From: Acidobacteriota bacterium
Lineage (GTDB): Bacteria > Acidobacteriota > Vicinamibacteria > Vicinamibacterales > SCN-69-37
Direction: 5' to 3'
DNA length: 64,000 nucleotides
Assembly: GCA_947467605.1 (NCBI GenBank)
Contig: CANIII010000018.1
Location: 1-64,000 of the forward strand
Shown here piece after piece: positions 9,817-18,412 of the stretch (its first letter is position 1; each line of letters opens with the position of its first letter). The notes beneath the pieces are model-generated. The model was not told the origin of the DNA, searched no databases, and saw only the letters and a list, made by a program, of their open reading frames with translations. Made by a program: the position numbers and the translations under genes.

Positions 9817-12024
9817 CTACTTCACCCGATACACGGCCGTGGCCGTCTTGGTCGGATCGCTCTCGGATGTGGCCTTCACTGTGATCGTGGCGCCGGCGGC
9901 CGCGCCGGTCGCGCCTTTCGCGATGAAGACCGGCACCTGTGCCGACGCGCCGAACGCGACGCTGACGAGTTCGTTCGGGAGCATGGCGCTCCAGCCGCTG
10001 CCCGTCACTGAGACCGACAGGCGGTAGATGTCGTTGCCCGCAAACTTGCTCACATCCGTGGCATGGGCGTCGGACGGCAGCGCAGCCCCCGCACCGGTGT
10101 TCTTCACCGCAAACATGGTGGTCGCGTTGCTGCCCGCCGCGATCGTGCCGGCGGCCGGGGCCGTCAGCGAGACGCCGCGCTGCTGTGGTCCCACGCCATC
10201 GAGCGACTTCACGCCGACGGTGTAGGTCAGCACACCGCGACCGTCCTTCACGACGTCGATCACGTAGAAGTGCAGCCGGTTCGGCGTGTCGATCCATTCG
10301 TACTGGCTGCCCGAGTTCGTGCCCGCATGAAAGAGCGCGTCGTTGAGCTGCCGATAGTCGGCGATCGTCCGCATCACAGGCGTGCCATCGGGCCGTTTGA
10401 AGTCGAGCTTCTTGATGTCTTCCGGATGCGCATCGATGACCCAGTTGAAGACGCTGAACGCATTCGGACCACCCACCGAACTGGCCCGATCCTTGTTCTT
10501 CGCGAGCAGCACGCCGTTGTCTGGGCAATACGAGTCGTAGCCCATGCGCTGCACGACTTCCATTGTGTAGAAGTTGTAGTCGGGCGTTCCTGACGACAGC
10601 GGATTAGCTGTTGGATCCTCGACAGGTGTGCGGTCGTTCCAGACTGCAGGCGGACCGCCGCGCCCGCCCCCGCGTCCTCCCGCCGGCGGCGCGCCGGCAG
10701 CACCAGCACCAGCACCTCTGCCTCCGGCGGCAGCCGCGGGATCAACGGCCACCGGCGCAGGCACGACAGCCAGAGCCGGTTGCGCAGGATTCGGTGCGCC
10801 GTCGAGACGAACGACGATGCCGGAGAGGACGCCGCTGGCCGGCTCAGGATCCACCGCACGCGCCATCACCTTGGCGACAACCAGTCCGGACTTCGCGAGA
10901 CCGTCGCGATTCACTGTGAGCACCTGCTCCGGCGTCACGAAGTTCCACGCCACTTTCTGGCGCAGCATGATGCCGGCAGACATCACGTCCCCTTCCGTCT
11001 TCGGTACGAGATAGCGCTTGTGCGGACCGCCAGGTCCATTGAAGGAGCCACGGTCCATCAAATCCCAGGGGCCTGATGCCACGCGGCGATACGGCTGCAC
11101 GTAGGGGTTGTTGTAGTTGTCGCCAATGCTGAACGCGGCGTGCGACACCTCATGGCGAATCGCGCCAGACGCTTCACCCGTGATGATCGCCGAGTTGCTC
11201 CACACCCACTTGGCGGCATCCCAGCTGGTCCACTCGACGTAGCGCGTTTTCGCCCAACGCGGTTTGGTCGGATCGGGGTTGCCGAAGATCGCCGGGATGT
11301 CGTCCCTCGTCTGAAATTTCATCTCGCCGAATTCCTGCCACACCGCCGACTCGTCGTAACCGGCGAACGTGCGCATCACCAGATCAAACTTCCCGCGCAC
11401 ATCAGCACCGGCATCCGTCTGCCAGAGTTTGTCGATGTCGGCCTGAAAACTGGACTTGCTCGGCTCCTCGCCCGTCGGCATCGCGTCAGCCGCATTGCCG
11501 TTCATGCCTCCGCCCATGCCGTACTGGTAGCTTTTGCTCGGCATCCGATACGGACCGAACACCGTCACCGCGACGCCGACTTTGCCGCGCGATTGCTCCA
11601 TCCAATATTCGTGAATGGTGTGACCGTGATTGTCTTTGCCGGGCTTGGTGTAGAAGTCCATCGTGTAGGGCACGATCTCTTCGCGCTTGATGCCGTCCAC
11701 CTGTGGATTGCCGTACTTGTCTGAATGCTTCGGTAGCGTCATCACGAACGGCTCGTCGGGGAAATCCGCCATGACGATCGCCAGCTTGATGGTCTTCTGT
11801 GACGCGACCTTCGTGGGGTCATTCCACGTCGCGCCGGGAATCGGGACGTAGTCATCCCACGTCATGTCGTCCTGATCGCGCACCACCTGCGGATCGATCG
11901 GCGCCGGCCGTCCCGGCGACGCGGGTGACTGCGACATGGCGCGTGTCTGGCCCGCGCCGAGGACAACAGCCGCCATGGCGGCACACACAAACGACCATCG
12001 AACAAGACGCGATGTCACTCTCAC
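9817..12024 (-). CDS. Secreted M6-like metalloprotease-domain protein with C-terminal NEW3 domain
   Basis: I choose GTG 12024: AAGGGG lies at Shine-Dalgarno distance and the product (735 residues) then begins with a textbook signal peptide (MRVTSRLVRWSFVCAAMAAV). The in-frame ATGs upstream add a non-signal extension. Residues ~60-110 (TIKLAIVMADFPDEPF) resemble the start of M6/immune-inhibitor-A-type peptidase domains. The zinc motif HEVSH occurs in AIRHEVSHAAFSIGDNY, followed by GPWDLMDRGSFNGPGG, which fits the third ligand and Met-turn region. A Gly/Ala/Pro-rich linker precedes the C-terminal ~110 residues, which look like an NPCBM-associated NEW3 domain (GTIAAGSNATTMFAVKNTGAG). It lies 78 nt behind a TonB receptor gene, suggesting a protease-plus-uptake pair. 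The protease call rests on HExxH and the context. Confidence 0.82.
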   Translation of the reverse strand: MRVTSRLVRWSFVCAAMAAVVLGAGQTRAMSQSPASPGRPAPIDPQVVRDQDDMTWDDYVPIPGATWNDPTKVASQKTIKLAIVMADFPDEPFVMTLPKHSDKYGNPQVDGIKREEIVPYTMDFYTKPGKDNHGHTIHEYWMEQSRGKVGVAVTVFGPYRMPSKSYQYGMGGGMNGNAADAMPTGEEPSKSSFQADIDKLWQTDAGADVRGKFDLVMRTFAGYDESAVWQEFGEMKFQTRDDIPAIFGNPDPTKPRWAKTRYVEWTSWDAAKWVWSNSAIITGEASGAIRHEVSHAAFSIGDNYNNPYVQPYRRVASGPWDLMDRGSFNGPGGPHKRYLVPKTEGDVMSAGIMLRQKVAWNFVTPEQVLTVNRDGLAKSGLVVAKVMARAVDPEPASGVLSGIVVRLDGAPNPAQPALAVVPAPVAVDPAAAAGGRGAGAGAAGAPPAGGRGGGRGGPPAVWNDRTPVEDPTANPLSSGTPDYNFYTMEVVQRMGYDSYCPDNGVLLAKNKDRASSVGGPNAFSVFNWVIDAHPEDIKKLDFKRPDGTPVMRTIADYRQLNDALFHAGTNSGSQYEWIDTPNRLHFYVIDVVKDGRGVLTYTVGVKSLDGVGPQQRGVSLTAPAAGTIAAGSNATTMFAVKNTGAGAALPSDAHATDVSKFAGNDIYRLSVSVTGSGWSAMLPNELVSVAFGASAQVPVFIAKGATGAAAGATITVKATSESDPTKTATAVYRVK

Positions 12025-12102
12025 GAAGCACCCCTTGAAAACGTGCATTGTACTGAACGCACGCGCCTTGTGAGTACGCCTGGCGATCGTAGTTGCCACT
12101 GG

Positions 12103-14895
12103 CTAAAAGACGAATCGCACCATCAGTTGCGCTGATCGCGGCTCGGCCACGGCCGTGATCTGATTGAACGTCGCCGACGGCGTCCCCGGATAGGCGCCGG
12201 CGCCAAAGGTCGCGTTGCGTGCGATGTCGTTGCGACGATTGGTGAGATTGAACACCTCGATGCCGGCCTCAATCTTCGCGCGGCCCTTGATCGCGACAGA
12301 CTTGGCCACCCGCGCATTCCACGTGAAGAAGTCATCGGCGACGCCCGCATTGCGCTCGATGAACGCGCCATTGACGATCGGCCGCCCCGCCGTGCCCTGT
12401 AGCGTCGTGACGCCTGACGTGATGTTGAACGGCAACGCCGACGAGTACTGCACGATGCTGCTCAACACGACACCGCGATAGTCGATGCCGCCACTCACCA
12501 CCAGCCGATGGCGCTGGTCATCGTCAGAGCGCGCCCAATCCTTTGAAATATCGGTCGGGTCAATCGGCGAGCTGAAGAAGTTTTCACCGACGTTGTTCAT
12601 CGATTTCGACAGCGTGTAGCTCACGCGGTAGTGCCCCCACGACGCGGGTCGCTGCGTGAAGGAGACCTGGAGTCCGTGATAGTTGGATGCAGCCAGCGAC
12701 GAGTACTGACTGTTGTTCGCATAGGCCGAGACGGGACGGCAGCCGTTGTTGGTGCCGGCGGCCGCACACGTCGGCACGTTCTGATTGACAGAAATGATCA
12801 GATTCCGTCCGCGCATGTACTGGTAGCTCACACCGAGCGTGGCACCCGCGCCGAGCTGCTGCTCCACTTCGATGCTCGCCTGACGCGAATTCGCATTCTG
12901 AATATTTCTGTCCATCGTCGTCAGACTGACAAGCGTGACGCTGGGCAACGCTGCCGTGAGCACACTGGGAAAGGTTGGCGCGCCGGCTTGCGTGGGCGCG
13001 AGCGTGATGCTGAGCTGTCGCAGATTCGCCAGGTCTGATGTGTTGCCGGCCGACAGGAGCGCGTTGGCGAGCGGACGCAATGGCACGCGGTCGTAGAAGA
13101 TTCCCGCGTTGCCGCGAATGACCGTGCGACGTGATGCGAGCGGCGTCCACGCAAATCCGACGCGCGGCGACACGTTATTCGTGTCGGTGTTGATTGTCTT
13201 CAGGTACTGCAGGTCGTAGCGCAGGCCGAGGTTGACGGTCAGCGTCGATGCCGCTTTCCATTCATCCTGAACGTACACACCCACGTTCGGATTGGTCTGG
13301 GCGACGACCGTGTCGCCGAAGGTCTGCGTAAAGCCGGTGCTCGTGTATGTGCTCGTAAGAAATGTCGCGAGCGTCTGGAACGTATAGGCGCCGCGGATCG
13401 AACGCGGGTACGTGATCGTGTCGTTGTTATAGAGGACGTCCACGCCGGCACGCAGTGAGTGCGCCGCGGCCTGATGCGAGAGGTTATTCACGATTTGCAG
13501 CGTGGTGTTCCGCCGAGCGGTCGGGCTGCCGGAGAGCGTGCCGAATGTGGCGACGCCGGAGATCGTCACCGCAGGGCCAATCTGATCAGTGGCCGGTGCA
13601 GCGAGGTTGCCAAGCGACCACTGCGCGCGCGTTTCCAGTACCGTGCGGGACGAGAGCGTCAGCGTGTTGCTGAATGCCAGCGACTGATCGGTGTTGTCGA
13701 GACCCGCGGATGCCGAGGGCGCGTTGAGCCCGCCGGCGCCGCGCGAGTTGTCGGACGTCACGTGATACAGGCTGTAGCGCAGCCCGAGCTGATCGCGACC
13801 ACGCACCTGATGATCGATCTTGCCAAGTAGATTCGCGCTGTGTACCGGGTTGTCGAAGTTGCCCGTCGTCACCGCAGCGCCCTTGTAGCCGACCGCGGAG
13901 AGCCGTGCATTAGTCGCGGCGACGTTCGCATCCGAGATCGTCGCGAGTCCGGTTTGATCGAGCAGGCGCTGCTCGGCGTTCACGAAGTAGAACGTGCGAT
14001 TCTTGGTGACGGGCCCGCCGAGACTACCGCCGTACTGCTTCTGCGACATCGGCAGCTTCGTGCCAGACAGCGCATTGACGGCGTTGAACTTGTCGTCGCG
14101 GAAGTAGCCATACGCGCCGCCACGGACCATGTTCGTGCCGCTCTTGGTGACGACGTTCACGTAGCCACCCAGCGCGCGTCCGAGTTCGGCCTGTCCGCCG
14201 GACGTCACCACCTGAAACTGATCAACGGCATCGACGCCATAGGGCATCCCGCTGAAGCCGGCGGCGTCGTCGTTGGCTGAGAGACCGTCGACGATGAAGT
14301 TATTGGAGAAGTTGCGCTGGCTGCCGACCGAGAGACCCGTACCGGGCACGGCCGACGTTTCCGAGAAGAGTTGTGTGGGACCGTTGTTGGTGACCGACAC
14401 GCCAGGAATCAGCAGCGCGAGGTCGAGAAAGTTGCGGCCGTTCATCGGCAGGCTTTGCACCTCAGCCTGCTGCACCGTGCCGGCGATCTGGCTGCGAGCC
14501 GCCTCCAACATCGTCGCCTGCCCGGCCACGTTGACGCTGGTGTCGACCGCCGCCACCGACAGCACGAATGGCACGTCGAAGGCCGACCCCACCGTCAGGG
14601 CGAGCGCTCTGGTGGCTGTGGCAAAGCCCGGGAACATGGCGGTGACTTCGTACGAACCTACCTTCAGATACGGGAATCGGAAGCGCCCGTCCTTCGCGGT
14701 CTCAACTGTGACGACGACGTTCGTGTCGAGCTGTTTGGCGGTGACCCGGGCACCTGCGACCACAGCCCCCGTGGGATCGACCACGCGGCCACTCAGGCTG
14801 GCGTTGTTGATGGTTTCCTGTGCGGAAGCGCCAGACGCGCAGAGAAGCAGACCAAGCACGACGACACAGAGATGGAATTTGCCACGCGTTGACAC
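12103..14895 (-). CDS. TonB-dependent receptor, Oar-like, with N-terminal carboxypeptidase-regulatory domain
   Basis: 930 residues beginning at GTG 14895. A signal peptide (FHLCVVVLGLLLCASGASAQ) is followed by a CarboxypepD_reg-like beta-sandwich (LSGRVVDPTGAVVAGARV). A plug follows with the SLPMNGRNFLDLALLIPGV signature typical of Acidobacteria Oar-type receptors, and a long outer-membrane barrel ends in VRFVF, with a C-terminal aromatic residue. The protein imports or binds an unknown large ligand at the outer membrane using TonB energy. The next gene downstream is a secreted M6-like protease, so peptides are a plausible substrate. TATGCT lies exactly 6 nt before the GTG, with no Shine-Dalgarno. 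Confidence 0.95.
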   Translation of the reverse strand: MSTRGKFHLCVVVLGLLLCASGASAQETINNASLSGRVVDPTGAVVAGARVTAKQLDTNVVVTVETAKDGRFRFPYLKVGSYEVTAMFPGFATATRALALTVGSAFDVPFVLSVAAVDTSVNVAGQATMLEAARSQIAGTVQQAEVQSLPMNGRNFLDLALLIPGVSVTNNGPTQLFSETSAVPGTGLSVGSQRNFSNNFIVDGLSANDDAAGFSGMPYGVDAVDQFQVVTSGGQAELGRALGGYVNVVTKSGTNMVRGGAYGYFRDDKFNAVNALSGTKLPMSQKQYGGSLGGPVTKNRTFYFVNAEQRLLDQTGLATISDANVAATNARLSAVGYKGAAVTTGNFDNPVHSANLLGKIDHQVRGRDQLGLRYSLYHVTSDNSRGAGGLNAPSASAGLDNTDQSLAFSNTLTLSSRTVLETRAQWSLGNLAAPATDQIGPAVTISGVATFGTLSGSPTARRNTTLQIVNNLSHQAAAHSLRAGVDVLYNNDTITYPRSIRGAYTFQTLATFLTSTYTSTGFTQTFGDTVVAQTNPNVGVYVQDEWKAASTLTVNLGLRYDLQYLKTINTDTNNVSPRVGFAWTPLASRRTVIRGNAGIFYDRVPLRPLANALLSAGNTSDLANLRQLSITLAPTQAGAPTFPSVLTAALPSVTLVSLTTMDRNIQNANSRQASIEVEQQLGAGATLGVSYQYMRGRNLIISVNQNVPTCAAAGTNNGCRPVSAYANNSQYSSLAASNYHGLQVSFTQRPASWGHYRVSYTLSKSMNNVGENFFSSPIDPTDISKDWARSDDDQRHRLVVSGGIDYRGVVLSSIVQYSSALPFNITSGVTTLQGTAGRPIVNGAFIERNAGVADDFFTWNARVAKSVAIKGRAKIEAGIEVFNLTNRRNDIARNATFGAGAYPGTPSATFNQITAVAEPRSAQLMVRFVF

Positions 14896-14901
14896 CCGGC
14901 G

Positions 14902-14907
14902 AGCATA
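14902..14907 (-). promoter_or_regulatory. -10 hexamer TATGCT, 6 nt before GTG (leaderless promoter)
   Basis: On the minus strand TATGCT-CGCCGG-GTG gives the same 6-nt spacing as several other starts in this window. It drives the TonB receptor/M6-like protease pair and is divergent to the copC-like promoter at 14970. Confidence 0.5.
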
Positions 14908-14969
14908 TCGACCCGAGCCACCCGTAGACGTGCGTCAATTTGTCGCAGCCGCAATATCGATCGCGCTTC

Positions 14970-14975
14970 TATACT
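14970..14975 (+). promoter_or_regulatory. -10 hexamer TATACT, 6 nt before ATG (leaderless copC-like promoter)
   Basis: TATACT-TCCCGG-ATG. The surrounding core CTTCTATACTT is also found before the CopD-like gene at 20493-20503, which hints at related promoter control of the two genes. Confidence 0.6.
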
Positions 14976-14981
14976 TCCCGG

Positions 14982-15347
14982 ATGCGCACTCGACTCGCGT
15001 TCGTACTCATCGCGGCTGTGGCTCTGCTGGCCGCGCCACAGGCCTTCTTTCACTTCGAGCTGCTCCGCAGCGCACCGAGCGCGAAAGCGGAATTGACAGC
15101 CTCCCCCGCGCAGCTGCAGCTCTGGTTTTCGCAAGTGCCGGCCGCCGGAGTCAGCACGGTGACGCTGTCGCACAACGGCAAGCACGTCGCGATCGGCAAG
15201 ACCGTTGTGGCCGCCGCCGACAAGTCGATGACCGTGGCCCTGACGACTCCCCTGACGCCTGGCGCCTACGTGATCCACTGGAAAGGCGCCGGCGACGACG
15301 GCCACGTGCAGCAAGGCGACATCGCGTTCACGATCGCGGCGAAGTAG
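14982..15347 (+). CDS. CopC-domain periplasmic protein
   Basis: 121 residues from ATG 14982. A signal segment (LAFVLIAAVALLAAPQAFFH) leads into a single CopC/YobA-type Ig-like beta-sandwich. The typical pattern is present: HFELLRSAPSAKAELTASPAQLQLWFS at the N-terminus (quoted here in part as HFELLRSAPSA) and PGAYVIHWKGAGDDGHVQQG near the end, as in copper-binding CopC proteins. The N-terminal His and the C-terminal Asp/His (DDGH) are candidate copper ligands. The family binds periplasmic copper and works with CopD. A CopD-like membrane protein is encoded 5.2 kb away with a similar promoter core. It is transcribed divergently from the TonB receptor. Confidence 0.88.
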   Translation: MRTRLAFVLIAAVALLAAPQAFFHFELLRSAPSAKAELTASPAQLQLWFSQVPAAGVSTVTLSHNGKHVAIGKTVVAAADKSMTVALTTPLTPGAYVIHWKGAGDDGHVQQGDIAFTIAAK

Positions 15348-15395
15348 CGCGGTTCAGGCGCGACGTCGCACGCCGCGGGCGCAGGTGGCGATATT

Positions 15396-15426
15396 GCAAA
15401 ATATACGATCAGATCGTATATTTTGC
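15396..15426. promoter_or_regulatory. 31-bp perfect palindrome overlapping the ATPase promoter
   Basis: A 15-bp arm, GCAAAATATACGATC (15396-15410), a single central A (15411) and the exact reverse complement (15412-15426) end 2 nt before the ATG at 15429. The right arm contains TATATT, a -10 hexamer ending 6 nt before the start codon. A protein bound here would directly block transcription of the ATPase gene. The AT-rich composition stands out from the GC-rich surroundings. Confidence 0.75.
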
Positions 15427-15428
15427 GC

Positions 15429-16592
15429 ATGTGGATAGACCGCGATCTCGCATCGCGCGTACGGCACTCGGCGCAGACACGCCCGGTCGTCGTCGTGACG
15501 GGCGGCCGCCAGACCGGCAAGACGTCCCTCCTCCGGCGGTTGTTTCCCAGACACGCCTTTGTCTCACTGGATCTGCCGACAGAAGCCGCCCAGGCCGAGC
15601 ATGACCCTGCCGCATTTCTCGCCCGGTATCGGGGACCGGTCGTCATTGACGAAGTGCAGTACGCCCCGGGTCTCTTCCGGCATCTGAAGGCCGACATCGA
15701 CGCGCATCGAACGCGACACGGACAATTCCTGCTGACCGGTTCGCAGAAGTTCACGCTGATGCGAGGCGTCTCCGAATCACTGGCCGGCCGCGCCGACATC
15801 GTCGAACTCGAAACGCTGGCGCTGTCCGAAATCCAGAGCGCCCACCGACGGATGTCTGTGGCATCTGCCATGGTGCGTGGCGGATTCCCCGAATTGCACG
15901 CCAACCCGGAGATCGATCTGGCCGCGTACTACAACTCGTACATCGCGACCTATCTCGAGCGCGACGTGCGCTCGCTGACGCATGTCGTGAGCCTGCGAGA
16001 CTTCGAGCGCTTTCTGCGGGCCTGCGCACTACGGTCGGCCAATCTGCTGAACAAGGCAGACCTCGCGCGAGACATTGGCATCTCGCCATCAACCGCCAAC
16101 CAATGGCTGTCGGTCCTCGAGGCCTCGGGCCAAATCGTCATGCTCGAACCATGGTTCTCGAACCGCACGAAATCGATCGTCAAGAGCCCGAAGTTGTATA
16201 TCGCCGATTCAGGACTGCTGTGTGCGCTCCTCAACATTCGCACCGAAGCGGCGTTGCGGCAGTCGCCGTCGATCGGCGCGGTTTGGGAGACGTTTGTGTT
16301 TGCGCAGATTCGTCACCGGGAGCAAATTGCCGGCCGCGCCAAGAGCGTCTTTTTCTGGCGCGATCGCACGCGCGAAGTCGACTTCGTCACGGAAGCTGGC
16401 GGCCGCCTCGAACTGTTCGAGGCGAAGTGGACCGAAGTACCAGGGCCCGGGGACATCGTCAACCTGGCATTTGTCCGCGACATTGTCGGCAAGAAGATCG
16501 TGCGTCGGGCCGCCGTCGTGTGTCGCACGCCACACGAGTTTCCGATTACGTCGGACGTCGCGGCGATTAACGCCGTGAGCCTGGCGCCCTGA
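15429..16592 (+). CDS. AAA+ ATPase with C-terminal DUF4143
   Basis: 387 residues starting MWIDRDL. The AAA domain has a Walker A motif (VTGGRQTGKTSLLRRLF) and a Walker B-like VVIDEVQYAPGLF, with a sensor-like FLLTGSQKF. A winged-helix segment around residues ~195-235 (NKADLARDIGISPSTANQWL) precedes the DUF4143 domain (VWETFVFAQI, FFWRDRTREVDFVTE, LFEAKW). DUF4143 has PD-(D/E)XK nuclease-like features, seen here as D-V/F plus E-x-K. These proteins are common in accessory DNA, and their cellular role is not established. The gene stands alone, with its start abutting a perfect palindrome. Its own winged helix could bind that site (inference). A second family member is at 52317-53540. Confidence 0.93.
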   Translation: MWIDRDLASRVRHSAQTRPVVVVTGGRQTGKTSLLRRLFPRHAFVSLDLPTEAAQAEHDPAAFLARYRGPVVIDEVQYAPGLFRHLKADIDAHRTRHGQFLLTGSQKFTLMRGVSESLAGRADIVELETLALSEIQSAHRRMSVASAMVRGGFPELHANPEIDLAAYYNSYIATYLERDVRSLTHVVSLRDFERFLRACALRSANLLNKADLARDIGISPSTANQWLSVLEASGQIVMLEPWFSNRTKSIVKSPKLYIADSGLLCALLNIRTEAALRQSPSIGAVWETFVFAQIRHREQIAGRAKSVFFWRDRTREVDFVTEAGGRLELFEAKWTEVPGPGDIVNLAFVRDIVGKKIVRRAAVVCRTPHEFPITSDVAAINAVSLAP

Positions 16593-16596
16593 GCCG

Positions 16597-17145
16597 CTAC
16601 TCCGGCCGCGGATACTTCGCGAGTTTTCGCTGCAGGGATCGCCGATGCAGGCCGAGAAGGCGCGCGGCTTCTGAGACATTGCCGCCGCAATCGACGAGCA
16701 CGCGGTTGATGTGCTCCCACTCCACGCGATCCAGCGACATCGGCCTCAACGCCTCCGCCGTCGTCGTGCCACCGGCGGCGTTCTGATCAAACGCCGCCAG
16801 AATCTCATCGGTCTCGACCGGCTTGGTCAAATAGTGCGTTGCGCCTCGCCGCACGGCATCGACCGCCGTGGCGATGCTGCCGTAGCCGGTCAACACCACG
16901 ATGCGCGTGTTGGGATCAGCGGCTTTCAACGACGCAATCAGATCGAGGCCGTAGCCACCGGGCACACGCAGATCAAGCACCGCAAACTCCGGCGCCTCGT
17001 CGCTGATGCGCGCCCGCGCCTCTTCCAGGTTTGATGCGACCGCCACGTCGAACCCGCGCGCCTGAATCGCCCTCGCCAGACGACTCCGAAACGCCTCATC
17101 GTCTTCAACGATCAGCATGAGTGGACGCGTCTCGACGGTGGTCAC
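16597..17145 (-). CDS. RegA/ActR/PrrA-type response regulator
   Basis: 182 residues. The receiver domain has the acidic pair in LMLIVEDDEAF, the phospho-acceptor in FAVLDLRVPGGYGLDLI, then IVVLTGYGSIATA and the conserved Lys in THYLTKPVE. A short linker leads to a C-terminal Fis-type HTH (VSEAARLLGLHRRSLQRKL), the exact domain plan of RegA/ActR, which control redox-responsive genes. Its start overlaps the histidine kinase stop by 4 nt (17142-17145), so the two are translationally coupled. The stop faces the convergent ATPase gene only 4 nt away. Confidence 0.93.
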   Translation of the reverse strand: MTTVETRPLMLIVEDDEAFRSRLARAIQARGFDVAVASNLEEARARISDEAPEFAVLDLRVPGGYGLDLIASLKAADPNTRIVVLTGYGSIATAVDAVRRGATHYLTKPVETDEILAAFDQNAAGGTTTAEALRPMSLDRVEWEHINRVLVDCGGNVSEAARLLGLHRRSLQRKLAKYPRPE

Positions 17146-18404
17146 TGAGGTTCCATCCGCCTGGGCAGCTCACAGGTCACGGTCGTGCCCTGGCCTTCAG
17201 TCGATGTAATGTGCAGGCGCCCTCCGAGTTGCTCTGCGGTGGCTCGCGCGACGAACAGGCCGAGGCCAGTGCCCTCCCCCGCGTCGCGCGTCGTAAAGAA
17301 CGGTTCGCCTGCACGCGCGAGCGTCTCTGCATTCATGCCCTGACCTCGATCGGCGACAGCGATCGTGATGCGCGCACGATCCTCGGCTGTTGTCACCGTG
17401 ACCACGCCATCCGTCGATGCCTGCAGGGCATTGGCGATCACGTTGCCCAGCGCGCGCGCGACGAGCGCGCGGGGCCAGGCGACGATCGTCGAGAGCGAAC
17501 CCGTCACGACGATTCGTGCGCGATCGCTCGGTGCGCGGGCATCGAGAGCGGCGGCGATCACCTCGCCGATGGGGCAAGCTTCTGCAGCCGTGCTCTCGTC
17601 TGCGCGGCCGCTGAGGTCAGTGAGTATCCGGCGAGAACGCGTGAGCTCCGCACGGATCAGGTGGATGTCGCTCGCCAGCACGTTGCCACCCGGGAGCGCG
17701 GCCGCGCTGCGCGCGAGTTCTCCCGCGGCAACAGCAATCGTGCTCAGGGGTGTACTCAACTCATGCGCGGCACCAGCCGCCATCGATGCGAGGCTCATCA
17801 GGCGCATCTGCCGTGCCGCATCGTCGCGCATCTGGGCGATGGCGTGGTCGCGGCGCTCGATCGAGACGGCTAACCGCGTAACGAGCGCACCGATGATGAT
17901 GGCAGTCACAAAGAACGCGAGCCACATGCCCCGCATGTGCTCGGCGATCTGCGGGTGCATGGAAGCCGCCGCAGCTAACTCGGACGTGGGCGCGAGCAAT
18001 TGCAGCCCGTAGCCAGCGATCGACAACACGGTCACGATCCAGGTCCATGGCCGGCCGAGGACGAGCGCCGCGAGCACAATCTCCACGAGAAAGAAGATGC
18101 TCGCCGGATTCAACACGCCGCCGGACTTCAGGAGACACCAAGCCAGCAGAACCACATCCAGACACACGAGCACACCCGGCGCATATCGCGGCAGCGTATT
18201 CGGACGCCGGGCGGCGCTGAGCAGCCAGCCATTCGAGACCACGGCCAATGTGACGCCGACACCAACATCAACAACCGCGCTGTCCAGGCCCAGCGCCGTC
18301 CGGCCGAACGCAAGCGCCGCGATGCATGCCGCGAGCGTGGTCCAGCGCACGGTGACAAGCCAGGAGAGTTCGATGTGGTCAGTGACCAGTGTCGGGCGAT
18401 GCAT
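17142..18404 (-). CDS. RegB/PrrB-type sensor histidine kinase
   Basis: 420 residues. About six hydrophobic helices occupy the first ~190 residues. Between them is GGVLNPASIFF, which matches the GGxxNPF-type quinone-site motif of RegB. The cytoplasmic part carries the H-box AHELSTPLSTIAV and the ATP-binding boxes NVIANALQAS, DRGQGMN and GEGTGLGLFVARA. RegB-type kinases sense the ubiquinone pool and phosphorylate RegA. It is encoded 8 nt after the molybdopterin oxidoreductase and overlaps the response regulator, so the three genes form one operon. No redox cysteine is evident at the usual linker position, so the quinone signal may dominate (inference). Confidence 0.92.
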   Translation of the reverse strand: MHRPTLVTDHIELSWLVTVRWTTLAACIAALAFGRTALGLDSAVVDVGVGVTLAVVSNGWLLSAARRPNTLPRYAPGVLVCLDVVLLAWCLLKSGGVLNPASIFFLVEIVLAALVLGRPWTWIVTVLSIAGYGLQLLAPTSELAAAASMHPQIAEHMRGMWLAFFVTAIIIGALVTRLAVSIERRDHAIAQMRDDAARQMRLMSLASMAAGAAHELSTPLSTIAVAAGELARSAAALPGGNVLASDIHLIRAELTRSRRILTDLSGRADESTAAEACPIGEVIAAALDARAPSDRARIVVTGSLSTIVAWPRALVARALGNVIANALQASTDGVVTVTTAEDRARITIAVADRGQGMNAETLARAGEPFFTTRDAGEGTGLGLFVARATAEQLGGRLHITSTEGQGTTVTCELPRRMEPQ

Positions 18405-18412
18405 GACGCGAT

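Noticed and set aside
14273-15604. 443-codon plus-strand frame spanning the TonB receptor start and copC-like gene
   Set aside because: It runs antisense to the receptor and out of frame across copC, and its protein is low-complexity Arg/Ala.
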